From: Siphonodentalium dalli
Taxonomy: Eukaryota; Mollusca; Scaphopoda; Gadilida; Siphonodentaliidae
Length of the DNA stretch: 64,000 nucleotides
Assembly: GCA_032622095.1 (NCBI GenBank)
Contig: CP136066.1
Span: 92,651,319 to 92,715,318 of the forward strand
Direction: 5' to 3'
Part shown: piece by piece, positions 1 to 12,229 of the stretch
Numbering within the stretch: the first letter of the stretch is position 1
Layout of the letters: the number at the start of each line of letters is the position of its first letter
Program-made: the position numbers and the translations under genes
Notes under the pieces: model-generated
The model's database searches: none
The model's input: only the letters and a program-made list of their open reading frames with translations
Told to the model about the DNA's origin: nothing

Positions 1-309
1 TGCACGTCTTTGGCGGAAACAGAAACATTGGTATGCGCAGTGACCGTGCCTGCGAGTCCAAATATTTCGCCGTCTGACAACTGCAGAAGGCGAATATGAT
101 GCGGTAGCCCATCTCTCTGAATCTGCAAACTATAGATTACGAAAGGTTAGTTTGATCACCGGTTTCCAAAAAATGCATGTTTATACGCGTTGTGGTGATC
201 ATTGTGTGCTAGAAATACAATCACGTACTAAGGACTGAATGAAGTAAAAATACCAACATGTATAACTGAGGTCACCCATAATGGAAAGTCTCATTTGTGC
301 AGTCCGTGC
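1..309. other. No recognisable feature
   Basis: AT-rich sequence with no frame, repeat or RNA I can recognise. Confidence 0.5.
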
Positions 310-660
310 AAGTATAGTATGACTATGACTATGATTATTTATTCATAACTCATTCATATAACATATACAATTATCTACACAGTGTAATATTATAACACTC
401 AATGAGCTTTCGGGGACAGCATAACCGAGAGGGTTGTCTACTTGCCGTCTCAGTTGAAACGTAATATAACTATACATGTAATAATAATTTGATTTCATCT
501 AGGTTATGTCTTGTTAACTCTAAACATTGGTATATAAACGTCTGTTTTTATAAATAATAGTATAATTCGTTGGTCGTTCACCGTTCATCGCCCAGTTTGT
601 GATGTGGTATATAAAGTACTAACATGTGGAATATAATATGTGGATGAGGCCAGCGGAGAA
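310..660 (+). repeat. Dispersed repeat, copy 1 (inverted relative to 60750-61070)
   Basis: About 300 bp, from the GACTATGACTATGA stretch through GGGGACAGCAT and GAGGGTTGTCTAC to GTGATGTGGTAT, reappears reverse-complemented at 60750-61070 with scattered substitutions and small indels. The two copies are 60 kb apart, so this is most simply an interspersed transposon family rather than one element. No coding frame is preserved between copies. Confidence 0.75.
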
Positions 661-718
661 CCATGATAATTGTTTATCCAATGGTTCGAATAAGGCAGAG
701 AATAAGGCAATCGAATAA

Positions 719-1423
719 GTGTCGGCGCACACGATCACGGTTGTCCCCGGTTTACCCGGCTGCGGTGTAAATCGGGCCCGATAAAATCGGGGGGTTCAGC
801 GCACACGAGTCCGATTTTCACTCCGGTCATATGCATGAAATGCCTATGGTCACTGTAGTAAATAGCCAACTGGTGTGGTCAGCTGATCTAGACATTTACT
901 ATAGCTAGTCATGGTGATTTATATTAATATGTATTTCTATTTATTAATAATAAACTGAATGAATATATAATATTAATAATAATATTTAATATATTGAATT
1001 TGAGGTCACGGGCAATACTGTGAATACTGCCAATAACCGTAAATTGGCGTAAACTACCTTTCCACAGCTACCGCCTTCTTGTTGCGATTACTATATACGG
1101 GCACCTATTTTCTGCCCATAGGTCTACCAGCAGTTGTTACTTGTCGATGGATCAGAATTCTTGACATAATTTTCGAATAGCGGTCACTGCTAACTATTCC
1201 GACATCTTGAATGATGTTTTGGTCATGTGACAAGCAAAAACACGCGCGTTGCCATCGTCACGAGCCGGTTTTTCCGGATGAAATCAAACTCAGTTTGATC
1301 GGCCCGGTTAAATCGGATCCGACAAAAACCGGCCCAAAGTGTCGGCGCACACGATCCCGGTTGTTCCCGATTTACACCGCAGCCGGGTAAACCGGGGACA
1401 ACCGGGATCGTGTGCGCCGACAC
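719..1423. mobile_element. MITE with ~60-bp terminal inverted repeats and TAA target duplication
   Basis: The left end starts GTGTCGGCGCACACGATC at 719 and its reverse complement ends at 1423; similarity runs inward for about 60 bp through GTTGTCCCCGG and GCTGCGGTGTAAATCGGG. TAA flanks both ends (716-718 and 1424-1426), the TWA-type 3-bp duplication of PIF/Harbinger elements. A second copy of the left end is placed next to the right end, making a near-perfect palindrome at 1338-1424. The interior is AT-rich and has no transposase frame, so the element is non-autonomous. Confidence 0.8.
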
Positions 1424-1424
1424 T
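1338..1424. repeat. 87-bp near-perfect palindrome
   Basis: AGTGTCGGCGCACACGATCC runs in at 1338 and out as its exact complement at 1424; about 26 bp of each arm match perfectly and a further ~15 bp imperfectly. It is the right end of the MITE at 719-1423 joined to an extra inverted copy of the terminus. Confidence 0.85.
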
Positions 1425-1674
1425 AAGGCTTCGAATAATACATTCCTGTATTTCCTGCGATGGGGAGATGATGAGCATGTATTATTTATCCTTCTCTCTT
1501 ATTATACAATGTCAGTTATCGCTATACGAATACTATACTACTTATTACACATCGTTGCAATCAGGACAAATTTTGTATGTACATTTTGGGATTCAGTTGA
1601 TATGAAGATAGAATATTTCGAGAGGTATTATGGATATGTGGCCCGGTGGCGGTGAAGTAATGGCTTCCTTATAT

Positions 1675-2110
1675 AAATGGACATGGTTCATTCTAGCTTC
1701 CAAATTTTCCCTCAGTAATTTTGAAGGAGGTATAGGATAGGTTGATAAACTCACGAAATATTGATATACCGGTTTCATATGCTTGGAAAATACTTGCCAT
1801 TGTCACAGCCATTTTCCAGCTGGTTTCAATGTGTCGCACATAAGTGAAACAAATGCTCTTTATTTATACCATATCTGGAATAGACCAACACGGAACGCTC
1901 TTTTATATGCCATGCGCATGGCTGTCGTTTGTTTGGTACCCAAACACCATGTGAAAATTTGTATTTTGTTATGACTTCAGTGTGTCTTTCTGTGACATAT
2001 AATGCCCGTAGAAAGGTATTTCAAGTATTTAGCGACCAACTTCGATACCTGAAGATATCCAAAAGCGAATATTATAAGGTCTATGTTGGACATGTGGCTT
2101 TAAAAGGAAA
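1675..2110 (+). repeat. Dispersed repeat, second family (inverted partner at 19800-20015)
   Basis: The stretch with TTTTGAAGGAGGTATA, GAAATATTGATATACCGG and AAATACTTGCCAT matches the reverse complement of 19850-20015; the CCAAAAGCGAATATTATAAGG segment near 2060 matches the reverse complement of 19810-19845. A related fragment (AAAAAGTTCCCAGGTTTTGAAC) occurs near 25920. No protein motif seen. Confidence 0.65.
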
Positions 2111-2583
2111 CAACTCTTAACCTAAACAAACACTATGCAGGTTGCCTTCTACTCTATTCAATAGGAAATGTGAATTATGTCGATGATGCATACTATAAAT
2201 TATGTGGATGTCAGATATTCGTGATTTCGGGAACGCACTTATTTTCCCATCGCTCAACGGCTTATGTGTTCCCAATGGAATATGCGTCATATCGACTGAA
2301 ACAATGGTCTCCATTGCATACACTACCTGCTTCGCTTGATTTCTGTGCACTTTGCGTCCCAATGTAGCGAAATTGTCCCTCCAAAGTTATATTGGTTTTT
2401 CTCCGAGAATTACGAATCGCTGTCGCCAATAACGTCTCTATATCAAGGTCCCAAACGTCGGCTTCAATAACTATACCTGGATGGAGGAATGTTCTGCAAT
2501 AATATTCAATTAACATTGCACGCAATATATAGTACAGATGCCGTTGTTGTCAACGAATTATGATTGATATTTCGAATTCAAAT
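2111..2583. other. No recognisable feature
   Basis: Short open frames on both strands overlap each other; none shows a domain, splice context or repeat. Confidence 0.4.
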
Positions 2584-2990
2584 AATCACCCCAATAATCA
2601 GGTTAAGACTTCTTGCTATTGTGGTGGGTTCTGCTGTGGTTGAACAATCTGAAAGATGCATGCCAAGGTAAATATCTGCATATATATTTGAAAATAGTTT
2701 AATAATGGCGATAATTGGCAAACCGACCCAAATTTAGATTGATGTCATGGTCGCTTGCAACAAAGGACTAGGCCGTTTTGAAATAATTTTAAATGTGTAG
2801 TTTTAAACAGGCCGGCGATAGATTTTACTTGAATCGTTCAGATTTGTGAAAACCCGTGAACATGACAATTTTGAGAAAATAAACGGTACTTTTTCTTAAC
2901 ATCATAATTTTACACCACCAACATAATAGCTAATCAACAGGGCCCACCAGCATCATAAAATTAAAGCTGGTCGACTTAACCACGGGTGAT
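2584..2990. mobile_element. Degenerate MITE, GGTTAAGTGGTCCTGCTA family
   Basis: The right end reads, reversed, ATCACCCGTGGTTAAG and continues inward with GCTGGTGGGCCCTGTTGATT; the left end at 2584 begins ATCACCCC and has CAGGTTAAG. Size and termini match the copies at 5494-5907 and 9684-10116. Strongly diverged, no coding capacity. Confidence 0.55.
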
Positions 2991-4274
2991 AAAGTTGTGT
3001 CAGCCATGCATGGAGTCATCTGACAAATTCGCTCGGGAGCAACATGAAGTAATATCGACCAATATGCCAAGGATTATATATAAACCAATAATTAATCGGG
3101 GTTCATGATTAGATGGCGATTGGTATTCAATCTGAGTAACACCCGTTCTGAGGATAATATTTCAAAATGATTATCCTGATTTAATCGGAATTGGGATAAC
3201 TGGAGCCAAGTAGCCACTACAAAATATATTTCCTTTTGGAATGTTTACTAAATAACAGAGGTATTCAGAAATAAAAAAACAAATTAAAAATTGTTTTGGT
3301 TAAATTCATCTCATCTCACAAATGCCGGAGAAGTGTTTGTTAAGGGGGAGACAAACGATTTGCATAAATCCAGCCAAAAATGGCAAGAGATTTTCAACAA
3401 AGAATTTATCTGGATCTATCTGGCACAAAATCTTGAACTTCACATATTATTGTCATCATTGTATGTAGAATCTGAGCAATTTATTAAGAGACAACAAAAA
3501 CAATGGATTTTAATACACTTGAGAGGTTGAACATTTTTTTTTGTCCCTTTCGGTACCAAGAACTGCTAGGATAATTAATAATTTCACACAAAACTCCAAT
3601 AACCAAATAGCTTATTAACTTGGAGAGGAGACTTCATTTGTATCATAATGTTGAGTTAGATTTTTATTGCATAATATAGCATCATACACCCATATATTAT
3701 AATGAAGAATAAAGCAGTCACATATATTCCAGCCCAATGAAAACAAATGTTGATATGCAGCGTGGTCCACTCAAGCAGGGTGCAACGAACAGGAATTTGG
3801 CCACAGGGTTACGAGTTGTTGTGGTCAGCTTTAACGTGGTTATGAACCCATGACTCACAACTCATCTCAGCCCAATTGTTCATTGATCAACAGGCATGGC
3901 ATGGAAATCCTCAAATATAGAAAAATAATTATGGATAGTTGCCTTTCTTAGTGAAAATAATCATTAAATTTCAGAATAATTGAGTTATCCTCTCATGATC
4001 TTGAGATACGATATCATGGATATATAAACTGAACTTTTGGAGAAAAAAAATATTTTACACAAGTTCTTGGTACCTGAAAACAGTGAAATTTTAGATATTG
4101 TTCATGCCATAAAATTAAAGTAAATGAGGTTATAATATCCAATTGGTCGATAGTTCTTAAATATTTTGTCACAAATCGCTTGTACCAAATTTCGCAAAGA
4201 TATTCCTAATAGATTTTGATAAAATCCATTTTGAAATACCAGGAAATTTTGAGAAAACGTTAGTCTGACCCTTA
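2991..4274. other. Noncoding; weak inverted match to 8280-8372
   Basis: The segment around 3087-3200 (AATTAATCGGGGTTCATGAT, then TTTAATCGGAATTGGG) matches the reverse complement of 8280-8372 imperfectly. It lies outside the strong inverted arms at 4275 and 8130 and may be a decayed outer part of the same structure. The rest shows nothing. Confidence 0.35.
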
Positions 4275-4760
4275 ATACTCTAGTAGCTCATGGCGGTTTT
4301 GTATGCACTTGTATGTCGAGAGCAAAACTATCCATGAATCCACTAATTGAAGGTACACGAACAATATTTGGTTGGTGACACATTTCCCATTGAGGGCGAA
4401 ATGGGTCAAATGGCCACGCCCCTTTTTGCGCGAAGTACTACCACCCGCCGTGACTATATCTCCAGAACCGTTGGACATAGGGGGTCGTGTGACCACTCGA
4501 AATGTGCGGAATGGCCACATTATGGGGAGTCAGTAATACATTTTCATATCCAAAAGTCAATGGTTTTTAAAATAATTGCCAAAAACCAAAAACAATCAAT
4601 TTTAAGGGCCCAAGTTTGGGGTTCAGCACTTTTATCTCAAAGCTGAGCCCCCAATTCGAATGTTATTGATCGATATACATCGGTACCACATATAGGTATA
4701 ATTTCTGTACCATTATCGGATGGGATTGACCTTCAAGGAGCTCTTGACCCTGAAAATTCA
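4275..4760 (+). repeat. Left arm of long inverted repeat (partner 7668-8130)
   Basis: Starts at ACTCTAGTAGCTCATGG and runs to GAGCTCTTGACCCTGAAAA. The partner is nearly identical over much of its length. Both arms hold an overlapping open frame (about 100 codons) with the first ~54 residues the same; the left copy has a 21-nt in-frame extra segment (GAATGGCCACATTATGGGGAG). Part of the arm (AGTAATACATTTTCAT to AATTGCCAAAAACC) is repeated just outside at 4760-4830. I do not recognise the encoded sequence. Confidence 0.85.
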
Positions 4761-5493
4761 TATTATGGGGGGTCAGTAATACATTTTCATGTCCAAAGGT
4801 AAATGGTTTTTAAGATAATTGCCAAAAACCGATTTCAGCATGTTACGCACCACAAGTATACAATACCACCAAGGCCACAGCATATGTATGACACTTTTTA
4901 AAGAACTATCCGAATTATCTGATCGACTTAAGAGCACAATTGACCACACACAATGGGATTAGCTGGAAAATGCTGTTGAGGATGTGTTGACCCCGACACA
5001 CAACATGAGCTCTTCACGACTTAACATGCCTTGGAAACTGGTGTGCTTTACCACAAATCGGGTAACAATTGTGCGATAATCAACAGAAATGTACAGATTG
5101 AACAAAACAGGTTTTCAAAATTTGTTATCAACATTTAACAGCTGATCTGATTTAAGTGACCAAGCTATGAAACATGCTAAACACTTTTACTAAATGGAAT
5201 GACCAGCTGTTTGCTTCATGCAGCAGCCACATGTTGCGATCCTAAAATGGGTATTGCATCTGGGCATAGTAAAATAATGTTGTAATCAGATGAGAGATGA
5301 CCATATATACCAGTATATATTTCAGAAAGTAATCAATTCTTCCAAAAGGACACCTCATCTCACAAAAAGTTTTAGGAAATGATGGAATTAGTTTTGATAG
5401 TTGCAACACTTGCAGGTTGAAGATAATTCTTCATAATAGGTAATAGCCCTCATAACTTACCATTTTAAAGATATTTTCATTTTCAATACCACC

Positions 5494-5907
5494 CCAGGTT
5501 CAGTGGTCCTGCTAATTTTATATTATGCTGATGGGTACTGCTGGATTGCTATGATGTATGTAGGTCAAAGCGATTCTGTTAAGTACCATCATTTTACCTA
5601 AAGTCGGTTATTTTTGCATTGTTTGGCTAATCCGTGCAATTTGTGCAAAAGTCAGTGTCTGTATGAAACATTCAAGAACATATATACTTCAAAATATTTA
5701 AGTGTACGCTGATGTTTGGTAAACAACAGGAATAGTCATCTCAATTATGGCCAGTTTGTAAAAACCAGCACCCATTATTGAAATATTTCACAATATACAT
5801 GTTTTTTAATGTTTTCTACACATAGTGGCTTATCCTCGATTAGATCAGATCGCTTTGCTCTACCTGAATATCATATCAAATTTATTAGCATCACCACTAA
5901 ACTTGGG
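5494..5907. mobile_element. MITE, GGTTAAGTGGTCCTGCTA family
   Basis: Left end CCAGGTTCAGTGGTCCTGCTA and right end, reversed, CCCAAGTTTAGTGGTGATGCTA form inverted termini about 410 bp apart. The left ~110 bp (AGTGGTCCTGCTAA through GCTGGATTGCTATGATG) matches 9684-9780. It sits between the arms of the 4.3-8.1 kb inverted repeat. No coding capacity. Confidence 0.7.
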
Positions 5908-7667
5908 ATGAATACTGCCAAATGAATATATTGTGATATATAGGGCAGTGGAAAAATAATGGTTGAGTCTTTTCTAAATATAATTCTAGTAAAACCTACA
6001 CAATACCGTCTTGGTCTGATAAGACTCAGAGTCATGTTTATTTAGGAGTATAGACATGAAGTCCACCAGTCTCATGAAAATTAAATGGGCTCTGCACTAG
6101 TGACATATGGGCTCCTGGGACCCATTAATATTGACAAATGCAACACAAATGAAAAATACATAGTAACTTTCCTCAAACATAACCTGATAATCATTGTGTT
6201 AGAATCAGTGTACATACGTATTCGTAGGCATGGCCATAGCATGTTTTTGAAATACTGCAGAGTGCAGACCATAAATTTCACTAGAATATACATGTAGTTA
6301 CTGTATGTACATCACACACATAAGGCGACTGACACACATACCTGCATGGTTCACAATATTTGACATGTAAAGTATATATATATATATATCTCTCCTGTGC
6401 CTATAACATCAAACCAAACGGTTTACAGTACTTGTACTGACATTTTTGGAGTTGCACATATACATACATAAAAAATAAAAGTCAATTTAAAGGGACGAAA
6501 TGAAAAATAAATTTGTGCAACTATAATGGAGATCTATATTGCATTACAACATCCAGAAATCTACAAAATCTACAACATCCACAAATCTACAAAATCTACA
6601 AAAACATCTGACTATCATAGTCATTGGTAATGTGATCATTTTTCCTTGATAAGTTGAAAAATGAGGGAGGATTGCATAGCATGGCTACCTGCAGAATGTA
6701 TATTTGTATGTATTTATATCTGCATATCAAATGATGCTTGTATTTTTCTTCTAACTCTCCCTGAGCTCACAAGGCAACAGGATTGCATTCGGAATGTCAT
6801 GCCCATAAAGCTAGACAGATTAGAATCAAGCTTGCCAAATAGATTTCCATGAACCTCACATGAACTCACTCAGTTGAACACAAGGAACGATTGTCAAGTT
6901 GGAAAATATTCTGTATTTATGGAAGCCCTATATTTTTAATGTGTGGATTTATTATAACTGGACATGTATTTGTTAGTTTTGAACAGGACAATATATTTTA
7001 ATATTACTGCAACTACATCTTTCTTATGACTTATTTTCTTACAAACTCCCAAATTTGAACCAGAAACAATTTAGGGCAAATATACATCTATGTGTACGTA
7101 TACATATATCAGGATATAAATATAGGCAATCATGCCAAGCTAGCCATTATTTGTTCTAAAATAATGTAAGTGTTAAGGAAATTGTAGAACCTTTATACAA
7201 AATGGTGATGCAGCCAATCAAAATTGATGTGGGACTGATAAAGACACAACCTGCTCGACTACTGAATCATACTGATTGATCAAATTGTAGTAACTCAACA
7301 TTTACTAAACCTACTTGTGGACTGAGTATAATTCAATTCAACATTAGAATACCATAAAAACACCCTGTTCTCCCATAAGTTTAAAGAAAATAACACATTG
7401 AACTCATTTACAAGTATATTGCTAATGTGATATATGTCATTCCATTTATAACCATTTTGGCAGCCATCTCACATCAAAGGCCATGAAATCTAGATAACAA
7501 AAGATGAACTACATTCAAATTATATCACCAGGTAACCTTTTTGTGTGAGTTTTAGGTTACTGATCAAATACCCCATAATTGATGATTTCCTCAACATTTT
7601 TGTTATTGGGAAAATGTCTGTTTTTCATTCTACGACCAATATATTCCATCCAAAAACCTTATTTTCA
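5908..7667. other. Noncoding spacer between inverted arms
   Basis: Contains a short TA run near 6374-6388 and a small tandem duplication of ATCTACAAAATCTACAA near 6555-6600. The open frames here include an opposed pair at 6081-6297 that are mirror images; no domain is recognisable. Confidence 0.45.
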
Positions 7668-8130
7668 GGGTCAAGAGCTCCTTGAAGGTCATTCCCATCC
7701 GATAATGGTACAGAAAATATCAGAAATGATACCTGTATGTGGCACCGATGGATATAGGTCAATAAAATTCTAATTGGGGGCTCAGCTTTGAGATAAAAGT
7801 GCTGAACCCCAAAATTTGGCCCTTAAAAATGGATTGTTTTTGGTTTTTGGCAATTATCTTCAAAACCATTGACTTTTGGATATGAAAATGTATTACTGAC
7901 GCACATTTTGAGTGGTCACACGACCCCCTATGTCCAACGGTTCTGGAGATATAGTCACGGCGGGTGGTAGTACTTCGCGCAAAAAGGGGCGTGGCCATTT
8001 GACCCATTTCGCCCTCAATGGGAAATGTGTCACCAACCAAATATTGTTCGTGTACCTTCAATTAGTGGATTCATGAAGAGTTTTGCTATGGACATACAAG
8101 TGCATACAAAACCACCATGAGCTACTAGAG
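7668..8130 (-). repeat. Right arm of long inverted repeat (partner 4275-4760)
   Basis: Reverse complement of the left arm, ending at the complement of ACTCTAGTAGCTCATGG. It lacks the 21-nt segment present in the left arm and carries a few substitutions. The spacer between arms is about 2.9 kb. Confidence 0.85.
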
Positions 8131-8640
8131 TATAAAGAAAAACGTTTATTTTTTACAGATCTATCCCAAACCTCTAAGTATATATAGCCCACAAACCCAA
8201 TATGTGAATTTGACATTATTTACGACAAAAGTTGATCACTTGTGATGTTTCAGACAAATATGCGTTATTTAGTCAAAAGTACGTGCTATAGTGTGTTACC
8301 CCCATTCCGATAAAATCATGATACTCAGTTTTTAGTACAACACAGAAATCGTGAACCCCGATTAATTATCTTTCGATATTCACCGTGTGCGTATTAGGTG
8401 CAATATCTGCACATCATCATCAGAGCATGTAGTATATCCGTGAATGAGATTTTGAATCTCTAGTAAAATTGGAAAAGGTTTCGACATCGCCAAATTCTAA
8501 TTTGTCCTCTGACAGTTGTATATCGGTTAGTATACCGGTGATTTGTTGTAAACAATATTTAATCCATACCAATCGAGATGACACTAGAATGCATACAGGG
8601 GTAATTCTATATTGTATAGTGGGGATCCGCCATCCGCAGT
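8131..8640. other. Noncoding, no clear feature
   Basis: Includes the weak inverted partner (8280-8372) of 3087-3200. Nothing else recognised. Confidence 0.35.
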
Positions 8641-8821
8641 ATTGGATAGTTCATCTGAACGAGTGTCTTCAGAACTAAGAAGGGTGGCGTTAGTCTTGGT
8701 TGGAAGCTAGTAACTAGATTCACGAGCGCAAAGCGCGAGCGAGTAGAGTTAATAACTCCCTAATCAATACCAACATCACCCTTCTTAATTCTGAAGGCAC
8801 GAATGAGATGATCTATCCAAT
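8641..8821. mobile_element. 181-bp fully palindromic MITE
   Basis: Begins ATTGGATAG and ends CTATCCAAT; the two halves are complementary along most of their length (TTCAGAACTAAGAAGGGTG against its complement near 8780) around the centre ACGAGCGCAAAGCGCGAGCG. The whole element could fold as a single hairpin. No coding capacity. Confidence 0.8.
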
Positions 8822-9683
8822 TTAGACGATTAATGATTGTACAATTCACGACTATATGCGATTAACTATTCCCCACTGTCACTTTATTCACCAAGCCATA
8901 AACTGCATTCTGTATAGCTGGTTAATGATTCACAGTCTGAACATTTTAGTGTTATTGACGGAATGTTGTTTGAACACAATTATTCTCTACTTATCGAAGT
9001 TTCTCGTGGAGCCGTTTCGTCCGCAAGTTTCATTTGACATTAGTTAGATTGCCACCCCATTTCCCCAGAATAATGTCAATTGCAACAAATTAGTGTAGCA
9101 TGTAGTGGTCCAGTGCGTGTGTTGTATTATTACGTCATCAGCCAACAATAAATCGATCGTCTGCACAACTCGCATCTAATTGCCTGTTGTTGAACGCTCA
9201 AATGTTGGTTCGTTGATTTATTTCTAAGACAGCACAAGTCTAGTGTCTTGGCCATTAAGAACCACATATAGAAGAACACAATAATGTGGGATTCTATAGA
9301 TGCATATACAGGTCCATGTGAGATTCTAGATATACGTCTAAACGCGTATAGGGGTCATCTGGGGCGCTTACTTTTAAGCCACACTGTTCTCGAAAATTTG
9401 AGAGGAAAACTATTTGGTAATGTTTGCTCAGCTACGCACAGTATGGGCTGGATCGATAGGTGTATCGTATATACTAATAATTTCATCACAACTGTTTTAA
9501 ATAAGTAAATAGAAAAATGGTGAAATTATATATAGTATGATTAAAGATAGTGCCAAATATAGTGAAGAGTGTGAGGAGACATATCCAGTTTGAATGTGTT
9601 TTGAGACGCAGAACATGACACAGAACATGCATGACACAGAACTTGACACGGTTGAGGGAGTGAGGATGATAATCTATAACACC
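8822..9683. other. No recognisable feature
   Basis: AT-rich, with short unrelated open frames only. Confidence 0.4.
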
Positions 9684-10116
9684 CCTGGTCAAGTGGTCCT
9701 GCTAATATGCTATGATGCTGGCGATCCTGCTGAATTGCTATGATGCGGGTAGGGCAAACTGATGCCGTTATGAAAAAGTACCATTATGTTTTCTAGAGTT
9801 GTAATATTCGCGGTGTTTGGCCAATCGCAGCGATTTGAGAGAGAAAAAACAGTTTGTGTATGAAACATCCAAGGAAATATATTTTTTTGAAAAATTTAAT
9901 AATGCCTGCGCTGATGTTTCTAAAACGACGTGAATAACCATCTTTATGGCTTTTCTTGTATATATTCAGATTATCGAAACACCGCAAAAAAGAGAAATTA
10001 AAAAAATAGAACCGTACTTTCTGTTAACAGCATCAGTTTGTCCTATAACAGCTAGCATAATAGCAATTCAGCAGGATACAACCGCATCATATCACATTAG
10101 CAGCACCACTTGATGT
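9684..10116. mobile_element. MITE, GGTTAAGTGGTCCTGCTA family (best copy)
   Basis: Inverted termini of about 90 bp: left TCAAGTGGTCCTGCTAATAT through CCTGCTGAATTGCTATGATG and GGCAAACTGATGCCGTTA; right, reversed, TCAAGTGGTGCTGCTAATGT through CCTGCTGAATTGCTA. The element is about 430 bp with an AT-rich interior and no open frame of note. It defines the family also seen at 2584-2990 and 5494-5907, with a lone end near 20386. Confidence 0.8.
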
Positions 10117-11525
10117 TGATATGAATATTGTATGGACATAATAACATTCGTCACTTAGATTAGATAAATTGTATAGGATTGTAATTCGATAGCGAGCATG
10201 GACCATTCGGAATCACACTGTCACTTTAGTCTTTCGTATTCTTTTCTCAATTAATTGTTTTAAATAAAAATATTAGAACAAAAATAGTGGGTGCGTTTCA
10301 GCAAATGGGAAAATGAGAATAATCTTGGTATTTGCAGGTCGCTTCGCAAAAGTGCAGGTGACTTCCTGCAAATTGAACAAAGAAATTGTTCGGACCCGAT
10401 GTGAACTTGCCACACTGCAGTTGCTCATTTATCAAGGTATCCTTTAGCATGTAATGTAATGCTGCATTGTGTATGTGTCATGTAGAACCTCTCTTTGAAC
10501 TACCTGCTACAAGCAAACAGAACAATACCCTGTCTGCTTTACCTCAGGTGATATCTCTCACCTGAGGTAACATTTCTTCCATGAGGAAGTTAAGGCTTGT
10601 TGTCATATTACTTTATCTTCGTGTATCTGTACGTGTATTGTGCTTATGTTATATGCTTGACTTTGAATACAATATTGTTTATGCTAACATTTATTCAGTC
10701 CGATTATTTGTGGACAGTAAGGACTGGAAATATGAACAGTGTCGTGCATGGCGACAGTGGGTTTGTGAGTGTCTACCCCAACCCAACTTTTGTCAAATTT
10801 TCAACAGCTGGAAATTTCATGCCTGACACAACATTAGTTGAAATTTTGACACCACCTATAAAGTGAAATCGTTCTCACCGTTTGATTTTCCAACCAGTAG
10901 AGTCAACAGTAGCATATATTTCTACGTTTGGTCTGAAATAATGACAGTTTTATACAGCGATTAACCAATTAGTTGCTCTAACACGCTTTTAAACATTACA
11001 ATTTTACCAAGTCACCGTGTATATGCCAACCAATCAACCGGTTGCAGCCATTACAGGCACTGCTCTAGTTTTACACTCAACAGAATGACAAGCTGACTGC
11101 TACTCGTTTAACGCATGAATGTATTGGAAATAAATAGGTCATTGAAAGGCACGTTCACACATCTGACAAATCTGTACGGCAAATCGTCATGACATTCTTC
11201 ATAGATGCGTAACTTTTGAATGATGAGTTTGGAAATACAGAATAGGTGTCGCTGAATGATTTATCAGTATTAGAACGATGACATGCCGTGCACCAGTTAT
11301 TGCTCGTTGATTCATGACAGATGTGTGAAGACTAATATCGTGCAAATGTAGGTTGCACAATTAAGGAACTACATTGATCTCTACATTGACCTGGACACGC
11401 AGTGTAGCATACGGTTGGTCATGTCTATTTCATAAGCAGTTTGTTGTTCATTTTCAAGCGTACTTCAGTCGGCTACGACAACTTGCCTGTTAACTGACAA
11501 GCAAATTCGCCAGCGTGTGCGTAAC
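10117..11525. other. Noncoding apart from a short hairpin
   Basis: Only the perfect hairpin at 10541-10568 stands out. Two overlapping open frames at 10581-10866 show no domain and no splice context I can support. Confidence 0.4.
10541..10568. repeat. Perfect 11-bp inverted repeat
   Basis: ACCTCAGGTGA, a 6-nt loop (TATCTC), then the exact complement. Too short to assign a role. Confidence 0.8.
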
Positions 11526-11792
11526 TTAACGCTTTCACGACGGCAGATACGCTGGTGCAACATTAAAGACCCTGTGTCAGTGCATTCTCTTATATATGCG
11601 TATCGGGAGCCTCACATATATACGATAATGCACTGGCTTACAAGGTCAAGGTAAATAATGTTAAGCCAATGTATTTTCTTATACATGCGATGCTCCCTAT
11701 ATAGGAGACTCGCATATATAAGATAATTCATTGGCATAATACATAATGCATTTTAGAAAAATTTCAGGAAGCTCCAGCCATGGAAGAGTTAA
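11526..11792. mobile_element. piggyBac-like MITE with two internal hairpins
   Basis: TTAA bounds the element on both sides (11526-11529, 11789-11792). Termini resemble those at 50590-50861, which read TTAA-CCCTT, as in piggyBac elements. Inside are two tandem hairpins: CAGTGCATTCTCTTATATATGCG with its complement (about 11578-11637), and CCAATGTATTTTCTTATACATGCG with its complement (about 11666-11735). No coding capacity; any mobility would depend on a transposase elsewhere. Confidence 0.75.
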
Positions 11793-12229
11793 ATGTCTCG
11801 CAATGTAAAAACTTACCAATACTTAATGTAGAATTAAATCCGTTTATTCCTACTGACCATACCATCAGCAAAATAGGTACGTATAACATGTTCGATAAGA
11901 GAACCATTATAAGAATACATCTAGGCGTAATCCATCCGTGTAACCGCTGACGGCGTTAGAGAATCCAAAGAGTTAAGCATTGATAACCGTTGAACATAAC
12001 ACAGGTGTAACAATCGAGGATCTGCGTACGTCTGATGTATTGAGTAACTGGTGAGCTCAATCGAACATCGATACAAAACTCACACAGAGCCTTTCGGCAT
12101 CATTCTTTCTCGCGACCTTGTATCACGTTTGCGTTTTGATCGATCAATTTAGTCGATGAAATAGGAAATATATAATGTTAGGCTATGTGTTTAAACGCTG
12201 GAAAATTTGCCCGGCATTGTTTCCTGTAA

